A DNA stretch of 64,000 nucleotides from Muribaculaceae bacterium Isolate-110 (HZI) (GCA_003762875.1 RIBL01000013.1:26671-90670), one strand, 5' to 3'. Numbered from the stretch's first letter, positions 26,995 through 36,051 are shown. Program-made: numbers and translations. The notes: generated by a model from the sequence alone, not told the origin.

Positions 26995-28143
26995 GTGAAG
27001 ATAATCCGCATGACTACGGTGGGATTGTCGCTAGACACATTCTGCCGCGGACTGCTCGCCGAACTGCGCGACTCCTGCGGGCATGAAGTCATAGCCCTAT
27101 CGTCGCCCGACGGGCATCTCACCTCGCTGGGCGAGCGCGAGGGGGTGCGCACCATAGGTGTGGCCATGCGGCGCGACATATCGCCGTGGGCCGACCTGCG
27201 TTCGCTCTGCCGTCTGGTCAGAGTGCTACGTCGCGAACGCCCCGACATGCTCCACACCATGACCCCTAAGGCCGGACTGCTCGGCATGATAGCCGCCCGC
27301 ATAGCCGGAGTGCCTCTGCGCGTCCACACCTTCACCGGGCTGCTCTTCCCGACAGCCCGCGGGCTGAGACGCCTGTTGCTCGCCACGACCGACCGCATCA
27401 CCTGTGCCTGCGCCTCCCACATCATAGCCGAGGGACAGGGGGTGAGGAGCGACCTGCTTGCCCACCGCATCACACGACGGCCGGTCACTGTGCTCGGCCA
27501 CGGCAACGTACGCGGTGTCGACCTGACCCATTACTCCCCTTCTCCGCGACTTGAGTCAGAGGCGGCGGCTCTGCGCCGCCGCCTCGGCATAGCTCCCGAT
27601 GACAAGGTGATGATATACGTGGGGCGGTTTGTCACCGACAAGGGCCTACGCGAACTCCTTGACGCGCTCCCGGCCATACGGTCCTCGGTGGGCCGGCGCG
27701 TCCACCTCATCATGGCGGGCGACACCGACGGAGTCCGCGATAACCTTACGTCAGAGCAGCTTGCCTCGCAGCCCGACGTGCATCTCTCGGGGGGATGGGT
27801 CGACGATGTGCGCCCCTGGCTGCTTGCGGCCGACATTCTGGTGTTCCCCTCCTATCGCGAAGGGTTTCCCAACGTGGTGCTCGAGGCCGGAGCCATGGGG
27901 CTGCCGGCTGTGGTGACCGACATCAACGGTTCGCGCGAGATTATCACCGACGGCGTCAACGGACTGATAGTGCCGCCGGCCATGGTGGCTCCTCTTGCCG
28001 AGGCTGTGGCCCGACTGCTTACTCTACCGCCCCCGGCTCTCGACGAGATGGCCCGCGCCGCACGCCTCAACATCCAACATCACTACTCACGCCCCTATAT
28101 ATGGCAATGCCTGAAGGAATATTACTCATCCCTGCGGGAGTGA
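26995..28143 (+). CDS. Glycosyltransferase, GT4 family
   Basis: The 382-residue protein from GTG 26995 has MLHTMTPKAGLLGMIAARIAG near 83, DKVMIYVGRFVTDKGLRELL near 200, and SYREGFPNVVLEAGAMGLPAVV near 285-305 with both catalytic-site glutamates. The N-terminal MTPKAGLL pattern resembles Bacteroidota transferases that act early, adding the second sugar to a lipid-linked N-acetylhexosamine. It starts 2 nt after the DUF5683 stop. Confidence 0.92.
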   Translation: MKIIRMTTVGLSLDTFCRGLLAELRDSCGHEVIALSSPDGHLTSLGEREGVRTIGVAMRRDISPWADLRSLCRLVRVLRRERPDMLHTMTPKAGLLGMIAARIAGVPLRVHTFTGLLFPTARGLRRLLLATTDRITCACASHIIAEGQGVRSDLLAHRITRRPVTVLGHGNVRGVDLTHYSPSPRLESEAAALRRRLGIAPDDKVMIYVGRFVTDKGLRELLDALPAIRSSVGRRVHLIMAGDTDGVRDNLTSEQLASQPDVHLSGGWVDDVRPWLLAADILVFPSYREGFPNVVLEAGAMGLPAVVTDINGSREIITDGVNGLIVPPAMVAPLAEAVARLLTLPPPALDEMARAARLNIQHHYSRPYIWQCLKEYYSSLRE

Positions 28144-28195
28144 GTAATATTCCTTCGAGTTGAAAGTTGAGAGTTTAAAGTTTAAAATGGTTTTG

Positions 28196-28203
28196 TATCT
28201 TTG
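28196..28203 (+). promoter_or_regulatory. -7 box of the GNAT gene
   Basis: TATCTTTG matches TAnnTTTG, 20 nt ahead of the start at 28224. It suggests that the acetyltransferase has its own promoter. No good TTTG at -33. Confidence 0.5.
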
Positions 28204-28223
28204 CACGAATTTTCATCGACTGA

Positions 28224-28823
28224 ATGATGCTCACATCTGTCCTCATAAGGCTCAAACATGCGTGTCCGGCATTGTGGCGCGTAGTCGAATGGGGCAACTC
28301 GCAGCTCATGGCCCTGCGCTATTCACGACTGCGCGACCAGGCTGTGGTGGCATGCCGCACCATCGCCTGTCCGTCGCAAACGGAATGGAGCCTCGTCACT
28401 CCCGACGATGCACCGTCGCTGTCGGCTTTTCTGACCTCCATGCCCGAGAGACTCACCGCATGGTTTGCGCCACATCCGTTTGACCCCGCCACGCTCAGAC
28501 GCATGGCTTGCGGAAACTCGTTTGTGATGTTTAAGGTTACACATGGCGGGCGCATCGTGGGCTATCACTTTCTGCGCTGCTTTTTTACGGGCAAAGCGTT
28601 TCATGGCCTCATAGTGGCCGATGACATGGCCGGCCGCGGCATTGGCACACACATGTGGGCATTGGCGGCCGACATCTGTCAGCGTCTCGGCCTTGACATG
28701 CAGGCCACCATACACCCCGACAATATCGCCTCACTCACTTCATGCCGCCACGGATGCGATGCCACCATAATCTCCACTCTCTCCAACGGCTATCTGCAAG
28801 TGAAATGCAGAAAAAAAATTTGA
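28224..28823 (+). CDS. GNAT-family N-acetyltransferase
   Basis: The 199-residue protein has the acetyl-CoA site GLIVADDMAGRGIGTHMWALAA near 128-150 (R/Q-x-x-G-x-G/A form: GRGIGT), then ATIHPDNIASLTSCRHG near 163. It could acetylate an amino-sugar made by the aminotransferase at 30519 (inference), since dehydratase, aminotransferase and acetyltransferase together make di-N-acetylated sugars. It may equally be unrelated. The start could be ATG 28224 or the next codon. Confidence 0.8.
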   Translation: MMLTSVLIRLKHACPALWRVVEWGNSQLMALRYSRLRDQAVVACRTIACPSQTEWSLVTPDDAPSLSAFLTSMPERLTAWFAPHPFDPATLRRMACGNSFVMFKVTHGGRIVGYHFLRCFFTGKAFHGLIVADDMAGRGIGTHMWALAADICQRLGLDMQATIHPDNIASLTSCRHGCDATIISTLSNGYLQVKCRKKI

Positions 28824-28845
28824 TGTCCCTGTCGGGAACATCCTG
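28822..28845. repeat. GATGTCCC palindrome, copy 2
   Basis: GATGTCCCTGTCGGGAACATC followed by CTG is the second copy of the palindrome at 24810-24829. It overlaps the GNAT stop codon. Confidence 0.55.
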
Positions 28846-28855
28846 CCGAGGGAGA

Positions 28856-28913
28856 TTCTTATAAAACGACAGGCCGAAAGAGTAAAGTCTTTCGGCCTGT
28901 CGCTTTATAAGAA
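28856..28913. terminator. Bidirectional hairpin between convergent genes
   Basis: Arms of about 26 bp (TTCTTATAAA, CGACAGGCCGAAAGA and complement) around the 6-nt loop GTAAAG. It lies between the GNAT gene (plus) and the SIMPL gene (minus). Confidence 0.85.
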
Positions 28914-28942
28914 ATGCTTAGATGTTGTTTATCAACAACCTC

Positions 28943-29638
28943 CTAATCCTCAAGATAATACACTATGGTCGAGACTACTCTGACCTTCTTGATGAAAGGT
29001 GTCGAGGAGTCGGAATCGTCGATTGAGAACTGGCCCTGCGAAGCCGTCTTGATTTTGCCCACCTTGCTCTCGCTGTCGGCTGCAAACTGGTCAGCCGCCG
29101 CGCGGGCATTTTTTGTAGCCTCGGCAATCATTTCGGGCTTGATGTCGTTAAGACCGGTGAACTGATAGTTGATATAGGAGTTGGAGAAAGCTATGCCCTC
29201 CTTGAGCAACTCGCTCTGACGGTTGAGCAGCTCGCGCACCTTGTCGACCTTTTTGGTAGTCACGGTTACCGTACAGTTGATTGAATAATTGTAGCTGAAA
29301 GCATCCGAACGATAGCGGTTGGACGTAGCGTCATATGTGTCGGGCGGATTGACCGAAATCTCGTCCTGCGAGATGCCGTTGGAGGTCAGAAACCTGACGA
29401 TTATATCATTGTTGGCCTTCACTTTGTCATAGATGCTCACCAGGTCATTGCCCGCGATGCTGTAGGCTATAGGCCATGTCACCAGATTGGCTGGCACCTC
29501 GCGCTCGGCCAGACCGCGCACGGTCACCTCACGGTCGCGGAAAGCTATGTTGTCGATACCGGCCTTGAGTGTAAAGCCGAGGATAACCATGCCTACGGCA
29601 ACGAGTGCCGCTGAAATAATCAGATTGCTTTTACTCAT
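28943..29638 (-). CDS. SIMPL (DUF541) domain protein
   Basis: The 231-residue protein from ATG 29638 has one N-terminal membrane anchor (LIISAALVAVGMVILGFTL). The SIMPL fold follows: REVTVRGLAEREVPANLVTWPI near 37, FLTSNGISQDEISVNPP near 83, NCTVTVTTKKVDKVRELL near 120, and ATKNARAAADQFAADSESKVG near 175. SIMPL proteins are envelope proteins of unclear function, linked in other bacteria to oxidative stress. It is transcribed against the capsule locus and interrupts it, so it is likely independent of capsule synthesis. Confidence 0.88.
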   Translation of the reverse strand: MSKSNLIISAALVAVGMVILGFTLKAGIDNIAFRDREVTVRGLAEREVPANLVTWPIAYSIAGNDLVSIYDKVKANNDIIVRFLTSNGISQDEISVNPPDTYDATSNRYRSDAFSYNYSINCTVTVTTKKVDKVRELLNRQSELLKEGIAFSNSYINYQFTGLNDIKPEMIAEATKNARAAADQFAADSESKVGKIKTASQGQFSIDDSDSSTPFIKKVRVVSTIVYYLED

Positions 29639-29779
29639 AATAATGATGTTTTTATTGTTCGGGACAAAGATAGACAAGTTATTTATATTTTCTCATCTAT
29701 ATATGTTAAAATATCGGCTTCGGATAAAAAAATGTAAAAAATCTTTTTTAGTCATTAGTCACTTTTGCGTAAAAAATTG

Positions 29780-29787
29780 TATATTTG
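29780..29787 (+). promoter_or_regulatory. -7 box ahead of the phosphoglycosyl transferase operon
   Basis: TATATTTG matches TAnnTTTG, 124-131 nt upstream of the gene. It indicates a second promoter inside the capsule region, after the minus-strand SIMPL gene. TTTG occurs only 12 nt upstream, short of the usual spacing. Confidence 0.45.
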
Positions 29788-29910
29788 CCCAATATTTTCT
29801 AATGGGCAAAATACCGCCTAAACATAAAATTATAGTAATAGTAGCACAACATTTTTAACCACTATATGCAGACCGACGCGTATCGCGTACGCGCCTGTTA
29901 GGTGACAGTT

Positions 29911-30522
29911 ATGGTATTAAAACAGTTTTTTGACCGCTTTGCATCGCTCATCGGGCTAATGGTTCTATGGCCCCTTATGCTTGTCATAGCCATCCTGATA
30001 GCCGTCAGAATGCCCGGTGGCCCCGTGCTGTTCCGACAGAAGAGAGTGGGTCGCGGCGGCCGGCTGTTTACCCTTGTGAAATTCCGCACGATGCTTCCCT
30101 CATCGCCCGGCTCCACCGTGAGTGTGGCCGGCGACCCGCGCATCACACCGCTCGGTGCCACCCTGCGGCGTCTGAAACTCGACGAGCTGCCCGAGCTGTG
30201 GAACGTACTGCTGGGCGACATGTCGCTCGTAGGCCCGCGCCCCGACGTACCCGGCTATGCCGACCGGCTCACCGGCGACGACCGGCGAGTGCTCTCGCTG
30301 CGTCCAGGCATCACCGGACCCGCTACGCTGAAATATCGCAACGAGGAGCAGCTCCTCGCCTCTCATCCCGACCCGCAGCTCTACAACGACTCCGTAATCT
30401 TCCCCGACAAGGTGCGCATAAACCTCGAATATCTCGACAACCGCTCCTTTATGGGCGACCTCAGGATTATCATACAGACACTTCTCCCCTCAACAAGTCC
30501 AACACAACCCGTGCAGTCATGA
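29911..30522 (+). CDS. Polyprenyl-phosphate sugar phosphotransferase (PglC/WcaJ C-terminal type)
   Basis: The 203-residue protein is the small monotopic phosphoglycosyl transferase form. It has one N-terminal membrane helix (LIGLMVLWPLMLVIAILIAV), VLFRQKRVGRGGRLFTLVKFRTM near 42-65, LRRLKLDELPELWNVLLGDMSLVGPRPD near 88-115, and RPGITGPATLKYRNEE near 132. It starts the repeat unit by linking a sugar-1-phosphate to undecaprenyl phosphate. ATG 29911 is chosen; GTG 29902 is possible. The stop overlaps the aminotransferase start by ATGA. Confidence 0.9.
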   Translation: MVLKQFFDRFASLIGLMVLWPLMLVIAILIAVRMPGGPVLFRQKRVGRGGRLFTLVKFRTMLPSSPGSTVSVAGDPRITPLGATLRRLKLDELPELWNVLLGDMSLVGPRPDVPGYADRLTGDDRRVLSLRPGITGPATLKYRNEEQLLASHPDPQLYNDSVIFPDKVRINLEYLDNRSFMGDLRIIIQTLLPSTSPTQPVQS

Positions 30523-31682
30523 ACACACCACAGCGCATACATCTCTGCCTCGCCCACATGAGCGGCAACGAGCAGAAATATATCGACGAAGCCTTCGCCG
30601 ACAATTGGGTAGTGCCCCTCGGCCCCAATGTCGACGCCTTCGAGCACGAACTCCACGACTTCCTCTCTCACGACGACTCTTCGCGCTCCCACCTGCGCGT
30701 GGCCGCCGTCTCGGCCGGCACCGCAGCCATACACCTGGGCCTGATACTCGCCGGCGTAAAACCCGGCGACGAGGTCATATGCCAGAGCTTCACTTTCGCG
30801 GCCTCGGCCAACCCCGTGACATACATCGGAGCGACTCCGGTATTTGTCGACTCCGAACCCTCGACATGGAACATGGACCCCGCCCTGCTCGAGCGCGCCA
30901 TCAACGACCGCATCGCGGTGACCGGACGCAAGCCCGCCGCCATCATCCCCGTACACCTCTACGGCATGCCGGCCGACATGGACAGCATCCTCGACATAGC
31001 CCGACGCTATGACATACCCGTGGTCGAGGACGCCGCCGAAGCTCTCGGCTCGACCTATCGCGGCCACCAGTGCGGCACCTTCGGTCTCTACGGCATACTC
31101 AGCTTCAACGGCAACAAGATGATCACCACCTCGGGCGGAGGCGCACTCATATGTCCCGACGACGACTCGCGCCGCAGAGCGGTGTTCTACGCCACTCAGG
31201 CACGCGAACCTTATCCCTACTATCAGCACGAGCACATCGGCTACAACTACCGTATGAGCAACATATGCGCCGGCATAGGACGCGGGCAGATGACCATCCT
31301 CGAGGAGCACATAGCCCATCACCGTCGCCTCGCGGCCATCTATGCCGAACTCTTCGCCCCCATATCCGGCATCGATTTTCACGGCAACCCCGACGCCCAG
31401 ACCGATGCCAACTTCTGGCTCTCGACAATCACCGTCGACCCCGACCTCACAGGCGGCCTCACGCCCGACCGCATAAGAATACACCTCGAACAGCTCGGCA
31501 TCGAGACCCGCCTGCTCTGGAAACCAATGCACCTGCAACCGGTCTACGCCTCGGCTCCGGCCTATGTCAACGGTGTGAGCGAACATCTCTTCGCCCGCGG
31601 CCTCTGCCTCCCCTCCGGCCCGTGGGTCACCGAGGATGACGTCAGGATGATAGTCGGCCACATCGTGTCGCTCCTGCCCTGA
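30519..31682 (+). CDS. DegT/DnrJ/EryC1-type sugar aminotransferase
   Basis: The 387-residue protein has AAVSAGTAAIHLGLILAGVKPGDEVI near 65, PVVEDAAEALGSTYRGHQCG near 165 with the PLP-contacting D, and ILSFNGNKMITTSGGGAL near 192, whose lysine binds PLP. It would aminate a 4-keto sugar nucleotide. The start is ATG 30519, coupled to the phosphotransferase. A much longer frame upstream only overlaps that gene in another frame. PglE is a close functional analogue (inference from neighbours: PglC-like before, PglF-like after). Confidence 0.92.
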   Translation: MNTPQRIHLCLAHMSGNEQKYIDEAFADNWVVPLGPNVDAFEHELHDFLSHDDSSRSHLRVAAVSAGTAAIHLGLILAGVKPGDEVICQSFTFAASANPVTYIGATPVFVDSEPSTWNMDPALLERAINDRIAVTGRKPAAIIPVHLYGMPADMDSILDIARRYDIPVVEDAAEALGSTYRGHQCGTFGLYGILSFNGNKMITTSGGGALICPDDDSRRRAVFYATQAREPYPYYQHEHIGYNYRMSNICAGIGRGQMTILEEHIAHHRRLAAIYAELFAPISGIDFHGNPDAQTDANFWLSTITVDPDLTGGLTPDRIRIHLEQLGIETRLLWKPMHLQPVYASAPAYVNGVSEHLFARGLCLPSGPWVTEDDVRMIVGHIVSLLP

Positions 31683-31850
31683 CATCCGCCTCACTACTCT
31701 CTCCCGCCCCCCTCTCCGCCACCGCCACGTCTCCCCGGCCCAAGGCCGACACCCCTCTGCTTCTCACGACTACACAACCTCACAGTAGCACATCACTACA
31801 CACCTTCCGATACTCTTACCTTCCGATATTTTCACCTACATAGACACATT

Positions 31851-33521
31851 ATGTTCACGCGACTGCTAACGTGGTACACATCGCGCTCGGCACTCCCATT
31901 CTGGCTGATACTCATTGCCGACTGCCTGACAGTATTCCTGTCGGGTATACTGGCCTATGTCGTCGATTATTCAGCCTCACAGGCTCTGTCCGCGCTCGGC
32001 CCGCTCTCACTCACACTGGCCGTCTACCTGTGTTGCTACATCATAGGCTTCAGACTGTTTCACACCTATTCAGGCATCATACGCAAGACATCCATCGCCG
32101 ACCTGGCGCGTGTGTGGCTCGCACTGCTTACGGGCGTATGTCTGGTGATGACACTCCGCTATCTCGGCGGCACCGACCGATGGCTCATGCCGTTCAGACT
32201 GCGCGACCTGATGATGCAGACCGTCATAGCCTCGATACTCATGACCGGCCTGCGCGCCACGGCCAAACTGTTTTATGACCTCTACGTGCGCCGTCTCACA
32301 GGCGGAGGTGCCTACGGATATTCCGACAAAGACCTCATATCGATGGAGATGGCCGACCTGCTCCAGCGCGAGCCCATCGAGGTCAACATGTCAGGCATCA
32401 GACGTGCCCTCGGCGGACGCAGCATACTCGTCACCGGTGCCGCCGGCTCGATAGGCTCGGAGCTCTCAATGCTCCTGGCCACATGTCGCCCGTCACAGCT
32501 CGTGCTCATCGACCAGGCCGAGTCGCCCCTCCACAGCGTGCGCATAGAGATTGAGCGTCTGCATCCCGACCTGAAATGCGCCACAATCGTCACAAACATA
32601 TGCCACACCCGGCGCATGGAAAAAATATTTGCCGCCTGCAGGCCCGAATACGTGTTTCACGCCGCGGCCTACAAGCATGTGCCCATGATGGAGGACAACC
32701 CCGTAGAGAGCGTGCTCAACAACGTCGACGGCACACGCAAGATCGCCGACCTGGCCGTGCGCTACGGTGTGGGCAAATTTGTCATGATTTCCACCGACAA
32801 GGCCGTCAACCCCACAAGCGTCATGGGATGCTCCAAACGCATATGCGAGATGTATTGCCAGAGCCTGTCGGAAGCTCAGACAGCCACCCAGTTCATCACC
32901 ACGCGCTTCGGCAACGTGCTCGGCTCCAACGGCTCGGTCATACCGACCTTTCGCGACCAGATACGCCGCGGAGGACCGGTGCTCGTCACCCACCCAGACA
33001 TCATACGTTACTTCATGCTCATATCCGAAGCCTGCTCGCTCGTGCTCGAGGCCGCGACCATCGGACGCGGCGGCGAAATCTTTGCCTTCGACATGGGTTC
33101 GCCCGTGCGCATACTCGACCTCGCCCGCCGCATGATAATCCTGAGCGGACGGCTTGACGTGCCCATAAAATTCACAGGTCTGCGGCCCGGCGAGAAACTC
33201 TATGAAGAGGTGCTCGCCGACGCCCGTCTCACCCGCCCTACAATACATCCCAAAATCAAGGTGGCCATACGGAGCGCGGCTCTCTTTGCCGACGTCTCGG
33301 CCGACATCAACACGCTCATCGAGACAGCCCTCACCCACAATGACACCGACACCGTGAGAATCATGAAACGGATGGTGCCCGAATACAAGAGTCCGCCCAA
33401 CACTCCCTACTCTCTGCTCGACACCCCGCGGTCAAACATACTGCGGCCCTCGGCCGCCATGTCACCGGCCATCCCCTCGGCCCTCACGCAACAGTCCGGC
33501 ATAAAAGCCCACGCCATCTGA
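31851..33521 (+). CDS. Membrane nucleotide-sugar 4,6-dehydratase (CapD/WbpM/PglF type), missing the middle domain
   Basis: The 556-residue protein has an N-terminal set of about four membrane helices (residues 15-130). Its SDR domain has SILVTGAAGSIGSELSMLLA near 193, YVFHAAAYKHVPMMEDNP near 265, and MISTDKAVNPTSVMGCSKRICE near 313-335. TDKA plus a lysine in place of the tyrosine of the usual Y-x3-K are the WbpM-type features. These enzymes make 4-keto-6-deoxy sugars. Family members are usually about 640 residues with GxxGxxG near 290. Here the first Rossmann-like domain between the helices and the SDR domain is missing: YVRRLTGGGAYG runs directly into DLLQREPIEVN. Confidence 0.9.
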   Translation: MFTRLLTWYTSRSALPFWLILIADCLTVFLSGILAYVVDYSASQALSALGPLSLTLAVYLCCYIIGFRLFHTYSGIIRKTSIADLARVWLALLTGVCLVMTLRYLGGTDRWLMPFRLRDLMMQTVIASILMTGLRATAKLFYDLYVRRLTGGGAYGYSDKDLISMEMADLLQREPIEVNMSGIRRALGGRSILVTGAAGSIGSELSMLLATCRPSQLVLIDQAESPLHSVRIEIERLHPDLKCATIVTNICHTRRMEKIFAACRPEYVFHAAAYKHVPMMEDNPVESVLNNVDGTRKIADLAVRYGVGKFVMISTDKAVNPTSVMGCSKRICEMYCQSLSEAQTATQFITTRFGNVLGSNGSVIPTFRDQIRRGGPVLVTHPDIIRYFMLISEACSLVLEAATIGRGGEIFAFDMGSPVRILDLARRMIILSGRLDVPIKFTGLRPGEKLYEEVLADARLTRPTIHPKIKVAIRSAALFADVSADINTLIETALTHNDTDTVRIMKRMVPEYKSPPNTPYSLLDTPRSNILRPSAAMSPAIPSALTQQSGIKAHAI

Positions 33522-33592
33522 CGCCGCCACACATCCAAACACAGACTGCAATACAGATATAACAGACCACTACTACTTAACCACAATAAAGC

Positions 33593-33640
33593 ATATATCG
33601 ATAGTAACAACAGTATAAGTATATATAGATAGTAACAACA
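33593..33640. repeat. Two 20-bp direct repeats in the leader of the outer-membrane protein gene
   Basis: ATATATCGATAGTAACAACA (33593-33612) and ATATATAGATAGTAACAACA (33621-33640) are 28 bp apart and the second ends on the A of the start codon. An inverted relative (TACTATCTATA) occurs near 35686. Possible regulator or ribosome-site duplication. Confidence 0.6.
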
Positions 33641-35550
33641 TGTCAAAACACAAACGCATTCTGACCATCGCATCGCTCTCGATGACGCTCGCCCTGCTAT
33701 CAGGCACGGGCGCGTCGGCACAGCAGCAACCCGACTACACCCAACCGCTCTCCGACGACCGGTTTGAGGAGGAATTTAAAGACTACCGCACCGTCTATGA
33801 GGACTCCTCGCTCTATATACTCCCCACCACCCACGAGACACGCAAGGAAAATCTCGCACCCTATCAGGTGGTAACCAACACATTCGGCAAAAACTGGTTT
33901 GCCTTCGCCACGGCCGGCTACCACACCTTCCGCGGCGACAACGCCAGGGCCGGCTCGTTCTGGAAGACCTGCTCGCCCGACTTCAGCATAGGCATAGGCA
34001 AATGGTTTACACCCGGTCTCGCGCTCAAGCTCGAGTTTATCCGCTCCGAGTCGCGCGGCTACACCGACTGGATGACCGGCCACTATGGCTACGGCGACCC
34101 CTTCATCGGCAAGGACGGCGAGCCCTACCGCTGCATGAAGACTCGCTGGTGGGACATCTCGGCCTCGGCCATCCTCAACCTCTCGCGCCTCTTCCTGGGC
34201 TATGAGGGCTACAACAGTCCGCGGCTCATGAACCAGTTCATGCTCGCGGCCGGCATCGGCGGCGTGCACCACCTCGGCTACGGCCACTCCTACGGCTCCG
34301 ACAATGAGTGGAGCGGCCACCTCGAGCTGCAATACTCACGCTTCTTCACCCGCTCCAAAAAGATTTCACTCGACCTCAAGGCACGTGGCATATTCTATCA
34401 GTCCAACTTTGATCTCCAATACGGACAAGGCAACACCGCCAACCAGAAGTGGGACTGCAACCTCGGCATCGACGTAGGCTTCACATTCTATCTCGACCGC
34501 AAGCGCGACCGCGGATGGAAGATGTCGTCGACCCACACCTACACCCGCGACTACTCCGAACGACGCTACCGCAAAGTGCTGGCCAAAGAAATCGAAGTCG
34601 AGGGAAACAAGTGGAACGAAATCACATTCTACGTCTTCTATCCCAACAACTACTCCGGCCGCAACGATGCCCCGCAGATAGCCGGAGCAGAGGTCAACGC
34701 CATCGACTATCTAACCGCCGGCCTCTACACCCAGAAACGCTACACCGACAACACCGACGTGGCGCAGGGGCTGCTCAAAGGCTCCTCGCTCTCGCGCCTC
34801 AACACCCACGACATACCCACCGAACCAGCCAACTCCGTGCTCGCCCTCGACGAGTATCCGCGCGGCTACGAGATGGGCGAAGGGCCTATCTCGCTCTCCA
34901 ACCACATCGATTCGCTGGTCAACTTCCGCCAGAAAGCCGGCTACTACTACGCCCCCATCTATGGCGACAAGCACCTGTGGCACTACCGTATCGACGACGC
35001 CACGCTTGACCAGAAACTCCTCTCCGAGCAAAACTACTACGAGACCAACACCTACGGCCTCAATGCCAAGCACGGCCTCGAGGTGATACGCTCCAACTTT
35101 GACACACCCGAAAACGAATTTCTCGTCTCGCTCGCCGACATGTATGCCGCCCTCAACACCTACGAAGGCCACATAGCCGAGCATGCCGACGAAGCCACCG
35201 TGCAGCAGATACGCGACATCATCGATTCGGGCGTCATCACGGCAATCCATGTCGAGGGCCTCGCCACAAGCCAGGACAACTACACCGGCCCCAATGCCCG
35301 TGAGGTAGGCCTCAACCGCAACTGGGCTCTCTCCGAAAACCGTGCCAACACCGTCATCGCATGGCTCAAGCAGTATGGCAAATTCCGCGACATCGACTCC
35401 AAGACCTATCGCGTCAACTCGTTCAAGAACTCCGTCGGCGGCATCGGTATAGTCGACGACCCCTCGACCCGCGGCCTCAACGCCAAACTCAACCGCTGCG
35501 TAAAGGTGCACATCCAGTATATGACACCTCCCAAGGGACGACGTAATTGA
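33640..35550 (+). CDS. Outer-membrane beta-barrel protein with OmpA-like C-terminus
   Basis: The 636-residue protein has a signal peptide (SLSMTLALLSGTGASA) and an N-terminal part of alternating aromatic beta strands: NWFAFATAGYHTFRG, LALKLEFIRSESRGYTDW, ISLDLKARGIFYQSNF, VGFTFYLDRK. The C-terminal part has AIHVEGLATSQD near 540 and LNRNWALSENRANTVIAWLKQ near 565, which resemble the OmpA peptidoglycan-binding domain (I-x-G-H-T-D ... LS-x-x-RA). The usual H-T-D is replaced by L-A-T. It could tie the envelope or capsule to peptidoglycan (inference). It follows the CapD-like gene by 118 nt and lacks a close name in my recognition. Confidence 0.7.
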   Translation: MSKHKRILTIASLSMTLALLSGTGASAQQQPDYTQPLSDDRFEEEFKDYRTVYEDSSLYILPTTHETRKENLAPYQVVTNTFGKNWFAFATAGYHTFRGDNARAGSFWKTCSPDFSIGIGKWFTPGLALKLEFIRSESRGYTDWMTGHYGYGDPFIGKDGEPYRCMKTRWWDISASAILNLSRLFLGYEGYNSPRLMNQFMLAAGIGGVHHLGYGHSYGSDNEWSGHLELQYSRFFTRSKKISLDLKARGIFYQSNFDLQYGQGNTANQKWDCNLGIDVGFTFYLDRKRDRGWKMSSTHTYTRDYSERRYRKVLAKEIEVEGNKWNEITFYVFYPNNYSGRNDAPQIAGAEVNAIDYLTAGLYTQKRYTDNTDVAQGLLKGSSLSRLNTHDIPTEPANSVLALDEYPRGYEMGEGPISLSNHIDSLVNFRQKAGYYYAPIYGDKHLWHYRIDDATLDQKLLSEQNYYETNTYGLNAKHGLEVIRSNFDTPENEFLVSLADMYAALNTYEGHIAEHADEATVQQIRDIIDSGVITAIHVEGLATSQDNYTGPNAREVGLNRNWALSENRANTVIAWLKQYGKFRDIDSKTYRVNSFKNSVGGIGIVDDPSTRGLNAKLNRCVKVHIQYMTPPKGRRN

Positions 35551-35770
35551 GAGTTGAAAGTTTAAGGGAGTTTATAGTTTAGACTCCCTCCCCCGCCCGT
35601 CTGAGGGCTCTCCCTCCGCTCCTCATCTCCGCTCAAATTGAACTACCTAAATATCTATATATCACGGCGCGAGCCGTCACAGCTACTATCTATAATTATA
35701 CCTTCGACCTCTTTGAATCCCGTCACTCAGTCATAGTCTGACCGAAAGCCGGACCAAAGGGGTTACCACC

Positions 35771-35830
35771 TGCAGGGGTGTTTTTGTCGGGACATACGCG
35801 CTGAGTCGGTCTGACAAAAACACCCCTGCA
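35771..35830. terminator. Hairpin with 18-bp arms
   Basis: TGCAGGGGTGTTTTTGTC at 35771-35788 is exactly complementary to 35813-35830. It lies 220 nt beyond the outer-membrane protein gene, inside the 640-bp gene-free stretch 35551-36191, which otherwise holds only AT-rich leader sequence and the nifJ promoter. Confidence 0.65.
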
Positions 35831-36051
35831 AATCTATCCAAAATATAATAGGGTGCTAATAACAAATTTAAAGCCAAAGGCCATTGTCATGAGCCGTGTT
35901 TCGTCATGAAAAGAGGGAGCATGACCATCCATTTAACGACATGCCCCGGGAGCCCGGCAATTTAGGGGTTGTTTAATAACAACCTCTATATCTTAAATCA
36001 CCTTAAATCTACACGAGGGCTGGTTAATCCCGGTTAATCACTTGGCTTTTT

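Noticed and set aside
29967..30518. N-terminal extension of the aminotransferase frame
   Set aside because: The extension lies wholly within the phosphoglycosyl transferase gene in another frame and is R/P/H-rich. ATG 30519 with the ATGA overlap explains the real start.
30381..31694. 437-codon minus-strand frame opposite the aminotransferase
   Set aside because: High-GC shadow: the plus strand carries complete PLP-enzyme motifs, while this frame has low-complexity V/G/A composition.
35551..36050. Possible small gene in the gap before nifJ
   Set aside because: No frame longer than a few dozen codons with a sensible start; the sequence fits a terminator and leader region.
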